A stretch of 64,000 nt of DNA from Rhipicephalus microplus (lineage: Eukaryota; Arthropoda; Arachnida; Ixodida; Ixodidae): assembly GCF_043290135.1 (NCBI RefSeq), contig NW_027464589.1, positions 4,035,001-4,099,000 of the forward strand. The letters are read 5' to 3'. Both the position numbers and the translations under genes were made by a program. Below the pieces are notes generated by a model. It was not told the DNA's origin. It searched no databases and worked only from the letters and a program-made list of their open reading frames with translations. This document shows, piece after piece, positions 22,800 to 34,669 of this stretch. Every line of letters starts with the position of its first letter. Within the stretch, counting starts at the first letter, position 1.

Positions 22800-23789
22800 C
22801 TTTGATCGAGTCAAAAATTTCATTGCATGATTTTTGTGGCTCTTGTTTTGTAGGGCGCCATTCTATTCTCCCAGGGTAGGGTATCTAACGAGATTCATTC
22901 TTGCTTAGGCTTCTGATTTTGTTTGTTTCTTTCGAACTTTGCCTATACTAACTGATAAAATTTAATTGTTTTGTTGAACTCGGCCTTCTGTCTCTGTTAG
23001 ACAGCTAATTTGTGAGCTGTAGAGCTGTAGTAGAAGTCTTCTTCCATCTTTGCTGAAACTGCTGATTACTTTGCCCTACTTATCTGTTGGTGTGTGCATT
23101 CGTAAAAAGTTTCTTATCATGCTCTGTCCTTCCTTTCAATTTTTAATCTATTTCCTTGTTATTATAAATCTTTATTACCAATTTTCTTTTTGTTAATCAG
23201 CTCTTTTAGCTCAATGAATTCAACTTCAGATCTTGAGTAGATAGCTATTGAGGATTCTTGCTTTTCTTTAGGTATTTTTTTGTGATTTGGGAGAGTTTGC
23301 TTACTTCCTGTCTCAGTGCTTTAACCTAACTACAGTTGTGTTTTAGGAATCAATGTAGTTATGCTTTTGTTCATTTATTCTGTCACATTTTTTTTGTTGT
23401 TCTAAGGCCTCGCACACTAGTGTTCTAAGGCAACGCTGAACATGCACGCGACTGTGGCTCTGCTTCACTTTGAGGGGAGCCTTCCAAGTCCTCTGTATAT
23501 TATAAAAAATTGAATTTTCGGGTTCCTTGAAGTTCCGCATTCAATTTTGGCGGGCTTACTGATGATGATGACTATAAAATTCAAACATGTGAAAAGATAG
23601 TTTTCGTCAACTAAAATGAACAGTTTAAGAAGAAAAGGCACGAAACACGAATTGCCGGTCATCGCTGCTGTAGCTGAGGTTGTAGCTGCGTTGAATTTTG
23701 CTCGCAACAACCTAGGCTTACGTTGGCTCGTTGGCGCTGCGTCTGTTTCCTGAGAAAATGAGGAAATGTGTCAAGGCGGCTTCCAGTTT
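22800..23789. other. No gene recognised
   Basis: T-rich sequence. It may contain further decayed LINE sequence on the minus strand, but no motif is secure. Confidence 0.4.
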
Positions 23790-26295
23790 TCGTACAGCGT
23801 TTTGTATCACAAGAAACTTGGATATCATGCAAACATCATTAGACAGTAGGCAACATTGTGAACTAGCGAGATGACCCGTTTTTCACCGCTAGAAGTGCGA
23901 AATTGCGATATCATGCAAACGTCATGAAATCCCATGAAACCATGTGAACTAGCGAGATACAGTTTTATAAATCTAGAGTGATAAACTGCGCCATCATGCA
24001 AACGTCATGTAACAACACGAAACTATGTGAACTAGCGAGATAGAGCATTTTGTACCGCTACAAGTGCGAAACTGCGATATCATGCAAACGTCATAAAAGC
24101 CTACGAAACGTTGTGAACAGCATTTTGTACCGCTAGAAGTGCGAAATTGCATTACCATGCAAACATCAGGACAGCGCACAAAAAATGCGAAATAGCGAGA
24201 ATTAGCATTTTGTACAGGAAGAAGTGTGAAACGTGCGATACCATGAGATCATTGTACAGCACAAAAGGACGTGAACTAGCAAGATAGTGTTTTTCATTGC
24301 TACAAGTGCGGGATGGCGATATCCTGCAAACAACATGAAACCGCACGAAACAACGTGAACTAGCGAGATACAGCATTCTGTAAATCTAAAAGTTAGAAAC
24401 TGCATTATCATGACACCGTTATGTCACTGCACGAAGCGATGTGAACTAGCAATATACACCGCTTTGTACAAATAGAAGTGTGAAACTGCGATATCATGCG
24501 AATATCATTACACAGCAGGAAAAGATGTGAACTTGTGAGATAGTGTTTTGTGCTGCTATAAGTGCAAAACTGCAACAAAATGCAAATGTCATGTAACCGC
24601 ATGAAACGATGCGAAGTAACGAGATTCAGCGTTTCGTACCGCTCGATCGCGAAAGTGCGATGTCATGTGAACATCATTAACAGCACGAAAGGATGTGAAC
24701 TAGCGAGATGGTGTTTTGTACCGCTAGAAGTGCGAAACGGCGACATCATGCAAACAACATGAAACCGTACGAAACAACGGTGAACTAGCAAGATACAGCA
24801 TTTTGTACATCTAGAAGTGCGAAACAGCGATATTATGCAAACAACATGAAACCACACGAAACGACTTAAACTGGCGATATACAGTAATTTGTATCGTGAG
24901 AAATTTCGATATAATGGAAACATCATTAGACAGCAGAAAATGATGTGAATTAGCGAGATACACCGTTTAGTACCACTGGGAGTGCGAAACTGCAATATAA
25001 TGCAAACGTCATGAAAGCAAACGAAACGATGTGAACTAGTGAGATACAGCGTTTTGTATCACTAGAAGTGAGACACTGCGATATGCAAACATCATGTAAC
25101 AGCACGAAACGATGTAAACTAGGGAAATACAGCGCTTTGTATTGCTAGAACCGCGAAACTACGATATCATCCAGATGTCATGTAGGAGCACGAAACAGTG
25201 TGAACTAGCGAGATACAGCGTTTCGTACCGCTAGAAGTACAAACCTGCGATATCATGCAAACATTATTACAATGCACGAAAAAATGTGATTGGTTGATTG
25301 ATATGTGGGGTTTAACATCCCAAAACCACCATATGATTATGAGAGACGCTGTAGTGGAGGGCTGCGGAAATTTTGACCACCTAGAGTTCTTTCACGTGCA
25401 CCTGCACCTGAGCAAATGGGCCTACAGCATGTTCGCCTCCATCGAAAATGCAGCCGCCGAAGCTGGGATTTGAACCCGCAACCTTCATGTTAACAGCCGA
25501 GGACCTTAGTCTCTAGAACGAAAGGATGTGAATAGCAAGATACAGGGTTTTGTACCGCTAAAAGTGCGAAACTGCATTGTCATACAATTGTCATGTAACA
25601 GCATGAAAATATGTGAACTTGTGAGATCGAGCATTCTGTATCACTAAAAGTGCAAAACTGTGATATCGTGCAACCATTATACAGCATGAAACGATGTGAA
25701 CAAGCGAGATAGTGTTTTTCACCGTTGCAAGTGCGAGATGGCGATTTCCTGCAAACAACATGAAACTGCACGATATGACCTGAACCAGCGAAGTACAGGG
25801 TTTCATAAATCTAGACGTGAGTAACTGCATTATCATGGAAACGTCACGTCGCCGCACAAAGTGATGTGAACTAGCAATATACACTGTTTTGTACAACTAG
25901 GAGTGCGAAACTTGGATATCGTGCGAACATCATTACACAGCACGAAAGGATGTGAACTAGCGAGATATAGCCTTTTGCACCCCTAGAAGTGCAAAACCTT
26001 AATATCATGCAAATGTCATGAAAGCCCACGAAACGATGTCAACTAGTGAGATATAGCGTTTTGTATCGCTAGAAGTGAGAAACTGCGATATCATGTAAAT
26101 CTCATGTAACAGCACGAAATGATTTGAACTAGCGAAATATAGTGTTTTGTACCCCTACAAGTGCGAAACTGCGACATAATGCAAATGTCATGTAACAGCA
26201 CGAAACGATACGAAGAATCAAGATACAGCGTTTCGTACCGCTAGAAACGTGAAACTGCGATATCATGCGAACATCATCACACAACACGAAAGGAT
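23790..26295. repeat. Degenerate satellite, about 88-bp unit, about 26 units
   Basis: A repeating pattern of GATATCATGCAAACNTCAT, then ACAGCACGAAANGATGTGAAC, then TAGCGAGATACAGCGTTTTG, then TACCGCTAGAAGTGCGAAACT recurs every 80-92 bp. Units differ by 10-25%. Variant units recur in the same order about 1.42 kb apart (for example the AGTGTTTTTC unit at 24286 and 25711, and ATATACAC..T at 24452 and 25874), indicating a higher-order repeat. Open frames through it are artefacts of the repeat. It is interrupted by a SINE. Confidence 0.9.
25291..25517 (-). mobile_element. Ruka-like SINE in the satellite
   Basis: Full-length copy, minus orientation, with tail TTGATTGATA and body GGGGTTTAACATCCCAAAACC. 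The B box reads GGGTTCAAATCCC on the minus strand. Flanks ACGAAAAAATGTGA (25277-25290) and ACGAAAGGATGTGA (from 25518) are a diverged target duplication. Confidence 0.92.
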
Positions 26296-26299
26296 GTGA

Positions 26300-27320
26300 A
26301 CTTCAAAAAAATGGCTAGTTGGGCGAGTTGGTAATAATGCATAATATACTGCACAAAAAACGGACGGAAACACGAAAGGAGAGGAAAGGACAGACAAGCG
26401 CAGATTATCAACTGAAGCTTTATTGCAAGACAAGGCAATATATATAAGGAAAGGATAAAAAGCAAGGGAGGCAAAGGGGAAGGAGAAAAAAGGCACAAGA
26501 GACCAAATCAACAAAAACCTAGGCCACATAAGAAATAGCACGTGCGTCACATAAAAGGAAGAAAACTTAACTCTTTATTATGTATAGCCACAGAGTATGT
26601 ATGTATGGAACACTGACGCACGACTCAAAATTTTTGTGAATATGCGCAGCCTCAATAAGTTCATGCACTTTTTGGTTCTTATGCCGAAACAATACAGAAG
26701 TATCACCAGAGAGCGGCAGGCAGCCGCATTTCTTATAGTGGGCTGCCAGATGAAGGCCGGAGTGGCCTTTCAGAGAATTAAAATGTTCTCGAAGTCTAAT
26801 ATTTAGACAGCGACCTGTCCGACTCATGTATACACGTTTGCATGACAATGATATGGAGTAGACAATACCGGTGATGCAGGGTACATAATTATGAATATGA
26901 CTAACATTGTATGTATCTTACTGGACATATGTCTGATTTACAACTCGTCTATCTACTTTGGCACATCAAATGGACAACTTGTTCCTGGCAGAATTGATGT
27001 TGACCTGATGTGACGCTTCTATCATAGAAGTACATAACGTCTACAAAAATGAGAACCAACACTGCAACCACGTTTGACATTTCATCAACGTTTCGCCTGC
27101 ATAGGGTATTTTTCCAAAACAATTTTGAGACGTGGCATGACTCTTTGGTAGAATACTTGATTGCCAGGCAAAAGGCTTGGATTCAATTCTTGCTGTAAGT
27201 CTGATATTTTTTTTTTCATTTATTGGGTAAACACTGCCGATGTCAATTTTTCTTAACGTTCTCACATCAATGCCTTTTCTCTCTATTTGTGGGTCTAAAT
27301 AAGCTGCCAATCACCTGTGG
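26300..27320 (-). mobile_element. Penelope-like element, 3' part
   Basis: The minus strand holds a GIY-YIG endonuclease followed by a 3' tail with AATAAAGCTTCAGTTGATAA and CGCTTGTCTGTCC. The tail resembles those at 29717-29943 and 41164-41326. The upstream portion to 27320 contains an open frame of 89 codons (27310-27041) without motifs I can assign. The RT is missing. It abuts the satellite. Confidence 0.75.
26567..26915 (-). pseudogene. GIY-YIG endonuclease domain of Penelope-like element
   Basis: The minus strand reads YVPCITGIVYSISLSCKRVY, then MSRTGRCLNIRLREHFNSLKG and KCGCLP. This is the GIY-YIG-type domain carried C-terminally by Penelope elements: the GIY position is GIVY, YIG is VYM, followed by the TGRC..NIRLREH block. 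The open frame 26848-26567 covers 93 residues to a stop. A single nuclease domain of about 100 residues is the usual size, so this domain may be nearly intact although its RT is gone. Confidence 0.82.
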
Positions 27321-28592
27321 CCCATAGCCACGGCCTGTGGTGAATACGTATGTGCCACACGTGTCTGAAGAAAAGGGTATGATGGCGTACGTAAGAGAAT
27401 TTTCATGTCATGATCTGCCAGACATACTTACCAAGCCCTTTTACCCTACCATACTAAATTTAGTCGACAACGAGGTGAGAAGGAGAGCATGAGATGCGTG
27501 TAAGTGGCTAGACAGATATAATATACATAGACAAAGACGCTCAAATTACTTGCAGACCTCTAAGAAGTGCTTCACATTTAAGAGTCAATAACCACTTTAT
27601 TTAAACATCCTATAAAAAATACTCAACTCTATTCTACAAGCATTTTTATAAGGCCCTTTGTCGGAAATGAACATTTGGTAGTTTGGCGCTCCTCTGTCTC
27701 TTTTCTTTTTCCTTTTTTTAGCATTGTGCCTGTAGCAACATTTTTTCCGAACAGAGATGGTACCAGAAATTGCGTTAGCACATGAATGAAAGTAAGAATA
27801 AATGTAAGGGCTCGTCTTTTATGTTAGGCACTGAATTACTGAGAACAGACAACTATGCCACTGAAAGTATAGGGGATGTTATTGGAAGCAATTGTATTGT
27901 AAATGTGAAGAAAGATAAGTATCTGAAAAGATCATTTGCCAATGAAAGGATCCGACGTGACATAGTACTAAGTGACAGACAAACACAACGCATCCCAACA
28001 CATGAATTGCACAATGAGTAGCTGGTTCAAAAGGCTCACCCATTCAAAAGGCTCACCCAGGCACAATTAATCATCAGCAACAATATGGACAAAGTGAGCA
28101 GCTGCGTACGTGCACTATTGGCTTACAGACACGTAGCGGGCACCTCCTGATGCTCCAACGCATTTTTTATCCTACACTTACGCTGTATGCGATTGTAGGC
28201 ATTCTCAAATAGCGAAGAACGGTCAACGCCGCAGCTGCAAACATTCATTTTCTCGCGGCATGGTTGAGATGCCCACCAAGAAGCTACGCCTAACTGTGAA
28301 GGCGAATGAGGCCCGATAACACGATTGCGTAGAAGCAGGAAAGCTTGGGCAAGTTTATAAGACATTAGGAACAACTTTGAAGCATCGAAAAACAGTTTCA
28401 AGTATCAGTTTAAAGTTAGTGCTGGTCCTATCCACTCTTTTTTTCCGGTCCTTGTTTTACGGCACTTCAAAGTTTCCTAATGGGAGCGCGATTGATCAGT
28501 TTGCATCATTTCCTTTTTATCAAGGCAAGTTTTTTAATCCTACGACAATGAGATCACGTTACAACGGGACCTTGCAATGCTTTCACAAACAC
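27321..28592. other. 3' flank of the DIM1 exon; no other gene recognised
   Basis: No repeat family recognised. The 79-codon open frame 27782-28021 has no known motif. An ATTAAA hexamer on the minus strand at 28538-28533, 55 nt past the DIM1 stop, is a candidate polyadenylation signal. Confidence 0.4.
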
Positions 28593-28868
28593 TCAGTATC
28601 GGTATTTGGTGGAGTAGTCCTTTGGCGAGACGACCAAACCGCGACCCTTGCGCGCTCCCCGATACACAGTCTCGATAATGTCAATCATCTCCTGCTTGTC
28701 CTCGAGGGCCCAGTTGATCTTGTTGTTGTTGCCTGTGCCCAAGTCAATCATGATATGCTTGTTGCGAAAAAAAAACATCACGGTGCACGGGTCGTATAAC
28801 TCATACATCTTGTTGAAGTCCGGTACCTCAGAAATGTCCACCAGGTAGAGGGCTGCGAAGTTTTTCAC
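28593..28868 (-). CDS. TXNL4A: Terminal coding exon of DIM1/TXNL4A (U5 snRNP 15-kDa protein)
   Basis: This encodes the last 91 residues and stop codon of the thioredoxin-fold spliceosome protein Dim1 (U5-15kD), part of the U5 snRNP and tri-snRNP in the nucleus and needed for pre-mRNA splicing. Hallmarks are YLVDISEVPDFNKMYELYDP, CTVMFFFRNKHIMIDLGTG, NNNKINWALEDKQEM, and the C-terminus GLVVSPKDYSTKYRY. It is nearly identical to animal orthologues of 142 residues. The exon begins at Val (GTG, 28868) directly after TTGTTTGCAG, a splice acceptor in phase 0, at the position where I recall an animal exon boundary. The first 51 residues are not found upstream on this strand inside the window, so the intron is very long or the copy is partial. 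It is fully open with no lesion, which favours a live gene. Confidence 0.92.
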   Translation of the reverse strand: MKNFAALYLVDISEVPDFNKMYELYDPCTVMFFFRNKHIMIDLGTGNNNKINWALEDKQEMIDIIETVYRGARKGRGLVVSPKDYSTKYRY

Positions 28869-28870
28869 CT

Positions 28871-29716
28871 GCAAACAAGCATCGACTCAATCATTTCGTC
28901 ACGCTTCTCACTTCAAAATGACAACCTCGCCAGTACACGACAACAGCAGAAACGATCCAAGCTTAGGTGTTGCATTACAACTGAGCGAAATCATCGGTGA
29001 TTCATCAACATTCCTCATTGGTATGAACACAATACCATGGCCAAATATTTGTTAAATCCCGCACCACCTTGGAGTGACAATATTTATTTACCAAGAACTT
29101 TAGAATTACAGTGATTCTAGGACTACAATCTTTCGTGGAATACAGACACGCAATACACAAAAAAAAAAAGAGCAGAAAGGCGAGTTGGTGCTCTTCTCAT
29201 TTGCCTGTTTATATTTTTCTTCTTTAATTGTATTGAATATTTTGATTTGATGAAGCCAGCATCACCTAGCCCATGAAAGCAAGCTTTACTGAGGTCTTTA
29301 TTTGATTACTTTATCCTCTCAGAAACATATACGAGTTGACATTACATTCAGATATTTATCACCAACATGACAAAGTAGCAGGTTACAACAAAAGACGGGT
29401 CCACAAAGGAAAATAACTGATAAGTATTAAGGTTAAATGATGCAACCAGGAAAAGGTCTCTCATGAATGAGCTGAACTCGTGTCCGCCGCATTGGCAGAC
29501 AACATACCAACTTGAAAAAAGATCACACGTTGCCATCATGTGTGGCACAATCCCAATGCAAGGTCATACAACTGTCACGTGGTCACCCTCTGACTTCTTG
29601 AACTTCACAAAAGTGAAACCCCATTAGGCAGTTGGACGAAGATTGGGTTGTGGCCATGTCACACAGGATTTTATGAGCTTTGGAAAGAAGCCTCAAGGTG
29701 TCCATTAGGTTGGATA
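28871..29716 (-). other. Presumed DIM1 intron; nothing else recognised
   Basis: AT-rich. No ORF, known repeat or upstream DIM1 exon visible. Confidence 0.45.
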
Positions 29717-29943
29717 GGTCTAGCGCGATTTAGATGAAGACAGGAGAGATACAACACAGACAAGGGCTGACATTCAACTGAGTTCATGTGCATTTCAACA
29801 AGCCTATGCTCCAGAAACCTGCCTGTATTAACCTAATTTGGCGCATAAAAAGGCTTGTTAAAGTGTAAATAAACTCAGTTGACTGTCGGCGCTCGTCTGT
29901 GTTGTCTCTGTCTCCTATGTTCGTCTAAATCGCGCTAAACCTA
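29717..29943. mobile_element. Foldback of two Penelope-like 3' tails in inverted orientation
   Basis: Arms of about 70 bp: AGGTCTAGCGCGATTTAGAT (29717 on) pairs with ATCTAAATCGCGCTA..ACCT (to 29943). Pairing continues through ACAACACAGACAAG and CAACTGAGTT. The right arm, AAATAAACTCAGTTGA...GCGCTCGTCTGTG, resembles the Penelope tail near 26400. The centre pairs again through CAACAAGCCT / AGGCTTGTTA. No coding. Confidence 0.75.
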
Positions 29944-30351
29944 TTCGAGTATATACCGACTCAAAGTCAAAGTAATATTGGTCCACTAGGTGTTGCTGCC
30001 CCTACATCATCTGTAGCCAATGCAAAATTGAGCGTCTAGTCTTATCGAAAGCTTTCTGAGGCGTACGTATGACTATGAAGAAGTATTCCCCGACGATAAC
30101 AATACTGCGTAATGCGAATTCAGAGCGTAGCGCCTCGTTCGGGCAATGGCAACTGTGTTTGAAGTTTTGGCTCTCCACAGTTGCAGCAAAGTAACATTTG
30201 TTACGTATTGCCACAGAAGCTTACAGTGCTCAAGTGCTACGCACACCCCTCTGCGTGCATTACAGGCGTCGCAAACGAAGCGGAATGCCCTGTTTTGACG
30301 AGCGCACATGACAGCCATGCATCCGCACATGAGGTGAAGAGGCGCTCTTTC
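29944..30351. other. No gene recognised
   Basis: Mixed-composition sequence without supported features. Open frames on both strands lack motifs. Confidence 0.4.
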
Positions 30352-30368
30352 GTCCTCGCTCACGCTGA

Positions 30369-30498
30369 TTGATTGATTGATTTGTGGGGTTTAACGTCCC
30401 AAAACCACCATATGATTATGAGAGTCGCCGTAGTGGAGGGCTCCGGAAATTTTGACCACCTGGGGTTCTCTAACGTGCGCCCAAATCTGAGCACTTGG
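30369..30498 (-). mobile_element. 5'-truncated Ruka-like SINE with 17-bp target duplication
   Basis: 130 bp carrying the 3' body and (TGAT)n tail but no tRNA-like head. It is flanked by perfect repeats GTCCTCGCTCACGCTGA at 30352-30368 and 30499-30515, proof of target-primed insertion. Confidence 0.95.
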
Positions 30499-30735
30499 GT
30501 CCTCGCTCACGCTGACTCTGCTCCATGCTGCTCTCTAAAACTGCGATTTATTCAATAAAAGTGTTTTGGCTTTCATCACATATACTTGTTGCTGCAAGCA
30601 TGTAGGCCGTCATACTCGCAGGAGTGCTGACATCATAACATACACTAGTTATGGAATGTGTTTGCTTTACCTGTGCACTGAGAGTCGCACTGCAAGTTGT
30701 CATCGATTTCATTGCAGGTACGCTACCACCTAGAT

Positions 30736-31096
30736 CACACTTTGGCAGCGGCGGCAGGCTGTGAGCACACGCGTACTCAAGCTTATTGCATCATCTTTTT
30801 CAGTATATTCATCGACTTGACGAAGTGACGATGCCGGTGCGAGCAGTTCTTGCTGCTGCTATCGCCGACAGTTGCTGACGTGCCATCTGTTTACTTCCGT
30901 GTGACGTACAGTGACATTTTCCAGCGACTTCTTTCGAGGCATTTCAGGAGTTTTCCTCACACTTTGGCAGCGGCGACAGGCTGTGCGCACACGTGTACTC
31001 ATCTTTTTCAGGTACTGCAGTGGCCTGCCAGTAGGTCCTTTCTTGACCCTGTGCCCCTTCGGAAACCAGGCCGCCTCTGCGTTTGTGTTTCCACCG
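30736..31096 (+). promoter_or_regulatory. 5' UTR monomers 0 (partial) and 1 of LINE J
   Basis: Two incomplete tandem units sharing CACACTTTGGCAGCGGCG.CAGGCTGTG, ACTCAAGCTTATTGCATCATC, and CTTCCGTGTGACGTACAGTGAC with the units at 35760 and 36107. It ends TTTCCACC where the LTR element H inserted. Confidence 0.8.
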
Positions 31097-31201
31097 TGTG
31101 GTATCGGAGTTTCAGTTTCGGAACCGATTGGCTGGCCCCTGGGGGGCATTGTACATAGGTATATGTACAACGCCCACGGTGGGATCAGAAGCATTCCCCC
31201 A

Positions 31202-31403
31202 CTGTGTGATCAAGGGTACGAGTCGGCAACTCGGATACAGCGTAATGGAGGTGAACCAAGACGTGTACGAGCCCGGCGGTCGCCCCTTTGCACAGGATGG
31301 CATTCACTACAGTGGTGGGACGGGCAGGAGGGTTGGTAATAGAATGGGTCGTCCAGCAACAGCTTTCTTACGGGGGCCCAGAGCTCTGAGGCCAACAGTG
31401 TAG
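31202..31403 (+). pseudogene. ORF1 C-terminus with SGNH DxxH motif
   Basis: The frame reads VIKGTSRQLGYSVMEVNQDV, then FAQDGIHYSGGTGRRVGNR to a stop at 31401-31403. DGIHYS fits the block V (DxxH) catalytic Asp-His of SGNH/GDSL hydrolases. Together with the GDSN block in copy 2 (near 14940) this completes the fold's signature. The N-terminal two thirds are missing through 5' truncation. Confidence 0.8.
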
Positions 31404-31475
31404 CTGAAGACGGCTCTAGAGGGGCACAAATATAGAAGCCACACAGAGTCCGTGGGAGAAGAAATCGACATAGGC

Positions 31476-34400
31476 ACAAGGGCCGAGCTAAGTCAGGCAT
31501 AGGCTATATTAACATGCAGGGTGGCAGGAATCGGTTAAAGTGGGAAGAGATAGAAGAGCAGTTGAGGCAGGAGGAATTGATGGTATATGGGGTTGTGGAG
31601 ACACATCTTCGGGACATGGAGCAAGCACCTTGCAATCCGGACTATGTATAGGAATATTGCAATAGAACAAGGCAGCAGAAAGGGGGGTGGTATTGGGGCA
31701 ATCATTCATAAAAGTACAGACTGGCAAAGGGTCAAGCAGGAGTGCAAGGAACATTTATGGCTAAAAGAGAAAGTGGCAGGGCAAATGACACTCCTTGGTT
31801 TTGTGTACTTGTGGACGGGAGCAACGGCCAAAGAGGAAAACAAGGCAATGGTCAAGTGTATATCAAAGGACATTGAGGAATTAGGAGGAGAGTGTGAGAT
31901 AAATATACTAAGAGATATGAATGTGCACATAGAAGATGTAGATGGGTATACTGACTCAACAGGCAAAATGATCACAGATATGTGTGAAAGGCATGATTTG
32001 ATCATTTGCAACAGTACTGAGAAGTGTGAAGGGCAAATAACATGGGAGGTAGGAAGGCTGCAGTCAATGACATATTACGCACTGATGTCACATAGGATGT
32101 ATGATAGGCTCAGGGGAATACACATAGATGAATGTGGCTCCAGACGTCTGGGTAGTGATCACAAATGTATCAAGCTAAGTTTAGGAAGAGCAGTAAAAGT
32201 GGGAAGGAGACAAGATGATCAACTTCAGGAAAATTTTTATTCAGAAAGGCAAATAGCAATTGCTACTAAAAAAATTGAGAAAGTAATCACTGAGGGTAAT
32301 AAAACAGTGTCGACATAAACAAATCTAATTAGACTGTTTGAGCTAGAGCTTGCTAAGGCACGTGACAAGTCACCCCGGAAAAGAAGACACAAGTCCAAGA
32401 GTTGGTGGGATGAGGAAGTTAAGAGAGCCATAGCAAAACGTCAGGAAGCCAGCAGCTGCAAAATTTTGGAACCATCTAAACTCCCTCAGAAATAAAACAA
32501 GCCTAGAGCAGAGGTTTATAACTACAGCTCAACCTGCAACGTTAGAAGGGGACGAAGCTATTGAATATATAAGAACAAGGGTGACAGAAAAATTTCAACA
32601 AAGAAGTGTCTTGAGCACTACAATAGACAAGGATGGATCAAGTGCAGCAATGGCTCCATTTTCCTGAGAGTGGGAAAAGGGTGAGAAGAGGGTTCCAAGG
32701 AGTACATCAATAGGCCCGGATGGCATTTCAATTATGCTGATAAAGACATTGGGTCGGAAGTCTAAGCAGGGTTCGAGAGAGGCAGTGAGCAGAACAATAA
32801 TCGATGGTGAAGTCCCCGATGGATGGAAACTTAGCAGGATGCATGATCTATAAAGGAAAGGGCGACAAAGCTGACATAAACAATTACCGTCCTATAACAG
32901 TGACATCAGTGGTCTACAGGCTGGCGATGCAGATTATAAAGGAAAGACTGCAGGCATGGATAGAGGATGAGGGGGTGCCGGGGGAACTGCAGAATGGGTT
33001 TCGGAAACACAGGAGGTTGGAAGACAATCTGTTCTCACTGACGCAGTGCGTCGAAATAGCAGAAAAGGAACACAGGCCCCTATGGCTAGCATTCTTGGAT
33101 ATCAAGGGAGCGTACGATAGCGTGGTTCAAGAGGAATTGTGGGGAATACTAGACACACTAGGCGTGGAACATGCAGTCACTAATATTTTAAAGGGTATCT
33201 ATAAAGGTAACAAGGTAGTTATAAAGTGGGAAAAACAGGTATCCAAGCCTGCAGAGGTAAAACGGGGGCTTAGGCAGGGGTGCCCCCTGTCACCCTTATT
33301 ATTCATGATGTACCAACAAGGATTAGAGGCAAAATTAGAGGAAAGTGGCCTGGGCTTCAACCGCTCTTTAGTCAAACAAGGAAAACTCATTGATCAGGCA
33401 CTACCAGCATTAATGTACGCAGATGATATAGTCCTAATGGGCGACACCAAGGAAGATCTGCAGAGATTGATGGACATCTGCGGTAATGAGGGAGATAGAT
33501 TAGACTTCAAATTCAGTAAGGAAATATCAGCAGTCATGATTTTTAATGATAATGAAGCTAGCGAGCTTACAATACAAGAGGTCACGCTAGAGATAACAGA
33601 TAAATACAAATATCTGGGCGTAAGTATAAGCAATGGGACCGAGTACCTAAGGGAACACGAAATATACGAGACGACTAAAGGTAACAGGAATGCAGCAGTC
33701 ATGAAAAATAGGGCACTGTGGAATTACAATAGGTATGATGTGAGAGGAATATGGAAAGGGGTCATGGTTCCTGGTCTGACGTCCAGCAGTGCGGTCTTGT
33801 GCATGAGATCAGAAGTTCAAGCAAGATTAGAAATTAAGCAACGTGGAATAGGTAGGCTTGCTTTAAGAGCTCACAGGAATACACCAAATCAGGGAGGACA
33901 AGGTGATATGGGATGGACATCGTTTGAGAGCAGGGAAGCTAGCAGCAAGATAAAATTTGAGAAGCGATTGAGAGAAATGGGGGAGGAGCGCTACTTGTAC
34001 ATGAAGAATTTCGATACAAAATGGAGGAAGCAAACCAGGAAATTGACTGGTAAATACTTAGAAAACAGCAGGTGGCCAAACCAAAAAGAACTATCGGTTA
34101 AGAAGAAAGTGAAGGAAATGGAGACTGACATGTGGAGAATCGGCATGATTAACAAGTCCACAGTAGAGATTTATCAAACATTTAAGCAGGAAATTGCCAA
34201 GGAAAGAATCTATGATAATACCCGGAGTACTCCTCTTCTGTTTGAGGCCAGGACGGGAGTATTGCGAACCAAGACATATCAGGCTAAATACGAAGGGGTA
34301 GACACGGTATGCAGTGCATGTGGAGAGGAGGAGGAAACTGCCGAACACTTGATAATGTTCTGTAAAAGGCTTCAGCCTATAGTTCAGGATGATGGCACAG

Positions 34401-34507
34401 TTTTTCAAAGCACTGGGGTTTAGGAACAGGGAGGACAAAATAGACTTTAAGCGGGTAGAATTAACTAGAAGGTTGTCTGATTGGTGGCTAAAGTCAAGGC
34501 ACGAGTG
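31476..34507 (+). pseudogene. ORF2 of SGNH-ORF1 LINE: endonuclease, RT, C-terminal CCHC
   Basis: The endonuclease (31476-32180) shows VVETHLRDM, VYLWTGATA, LRDMNVHIED (the GDFN position has changed to RDMN) and GSDHKCIKL. The RT is in a 539-codon open frame 32804-34423, with NNYRPITVTS, DIKGAYDSV, LRQGCPLSPLLF and the catalytic ALMYADDIVLM. A C-terminal CSACGEEEETAEHLIMFC follows (zinc-knuckle-like). Frame breaks lie near 31650, 32318-32800 and 34400; the natural end is probably the stop near 34507. Clade is uncertain: ORF1 suggests the CR1/L2 group, while the RT B box LRQGCPLSP is not diagnostic. Confidence 0.87.
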
Positions 34508-34669
34508 AAAATTAAACCCTTCACTGCAAAGTACCAGTCCTCAACTTTACTATTTAGAGGGAAAAAAAAGATAAATCTGGTGGTTAGTTCACTAAATTTC
34601 ATGGCTAGGTGGCATTAGCCGCCGCCCGATCTAAAGGGCGCAGCCACATCCATCCATCCATCCATCCTT

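Noticed and set aside
24202..24411. Open frames such as FVRFHVVCRISPSRT repeated across 24-26 kb
   Set aside because: They arise from translating the satellite and are not a repeat-protein gene.
23790..26295. Regularly spaced repeats that might suggest a CRISPR array
   Set aside because: Whole units of about 88 bp repeat with no unique spacers, in a eukaryotic genome; this is a satellite.
27782..28021. 79-codon frame as a small gene
   Set aside because: No motif, no splice or promoter signal that I can support; left as unassigned.
28593..28868. DIM1 sequence as a processed retropseudogene
   Set aside because: Similarity starts exactly at a splice acceptor, there is no poly-A tail and no lesion, so a genuine exon is more likely.
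31112..31303. Open frame spanning 31.1-31.3 kb on the minus strand
   Set aside because: Antisense of the LTR/LINE junction.
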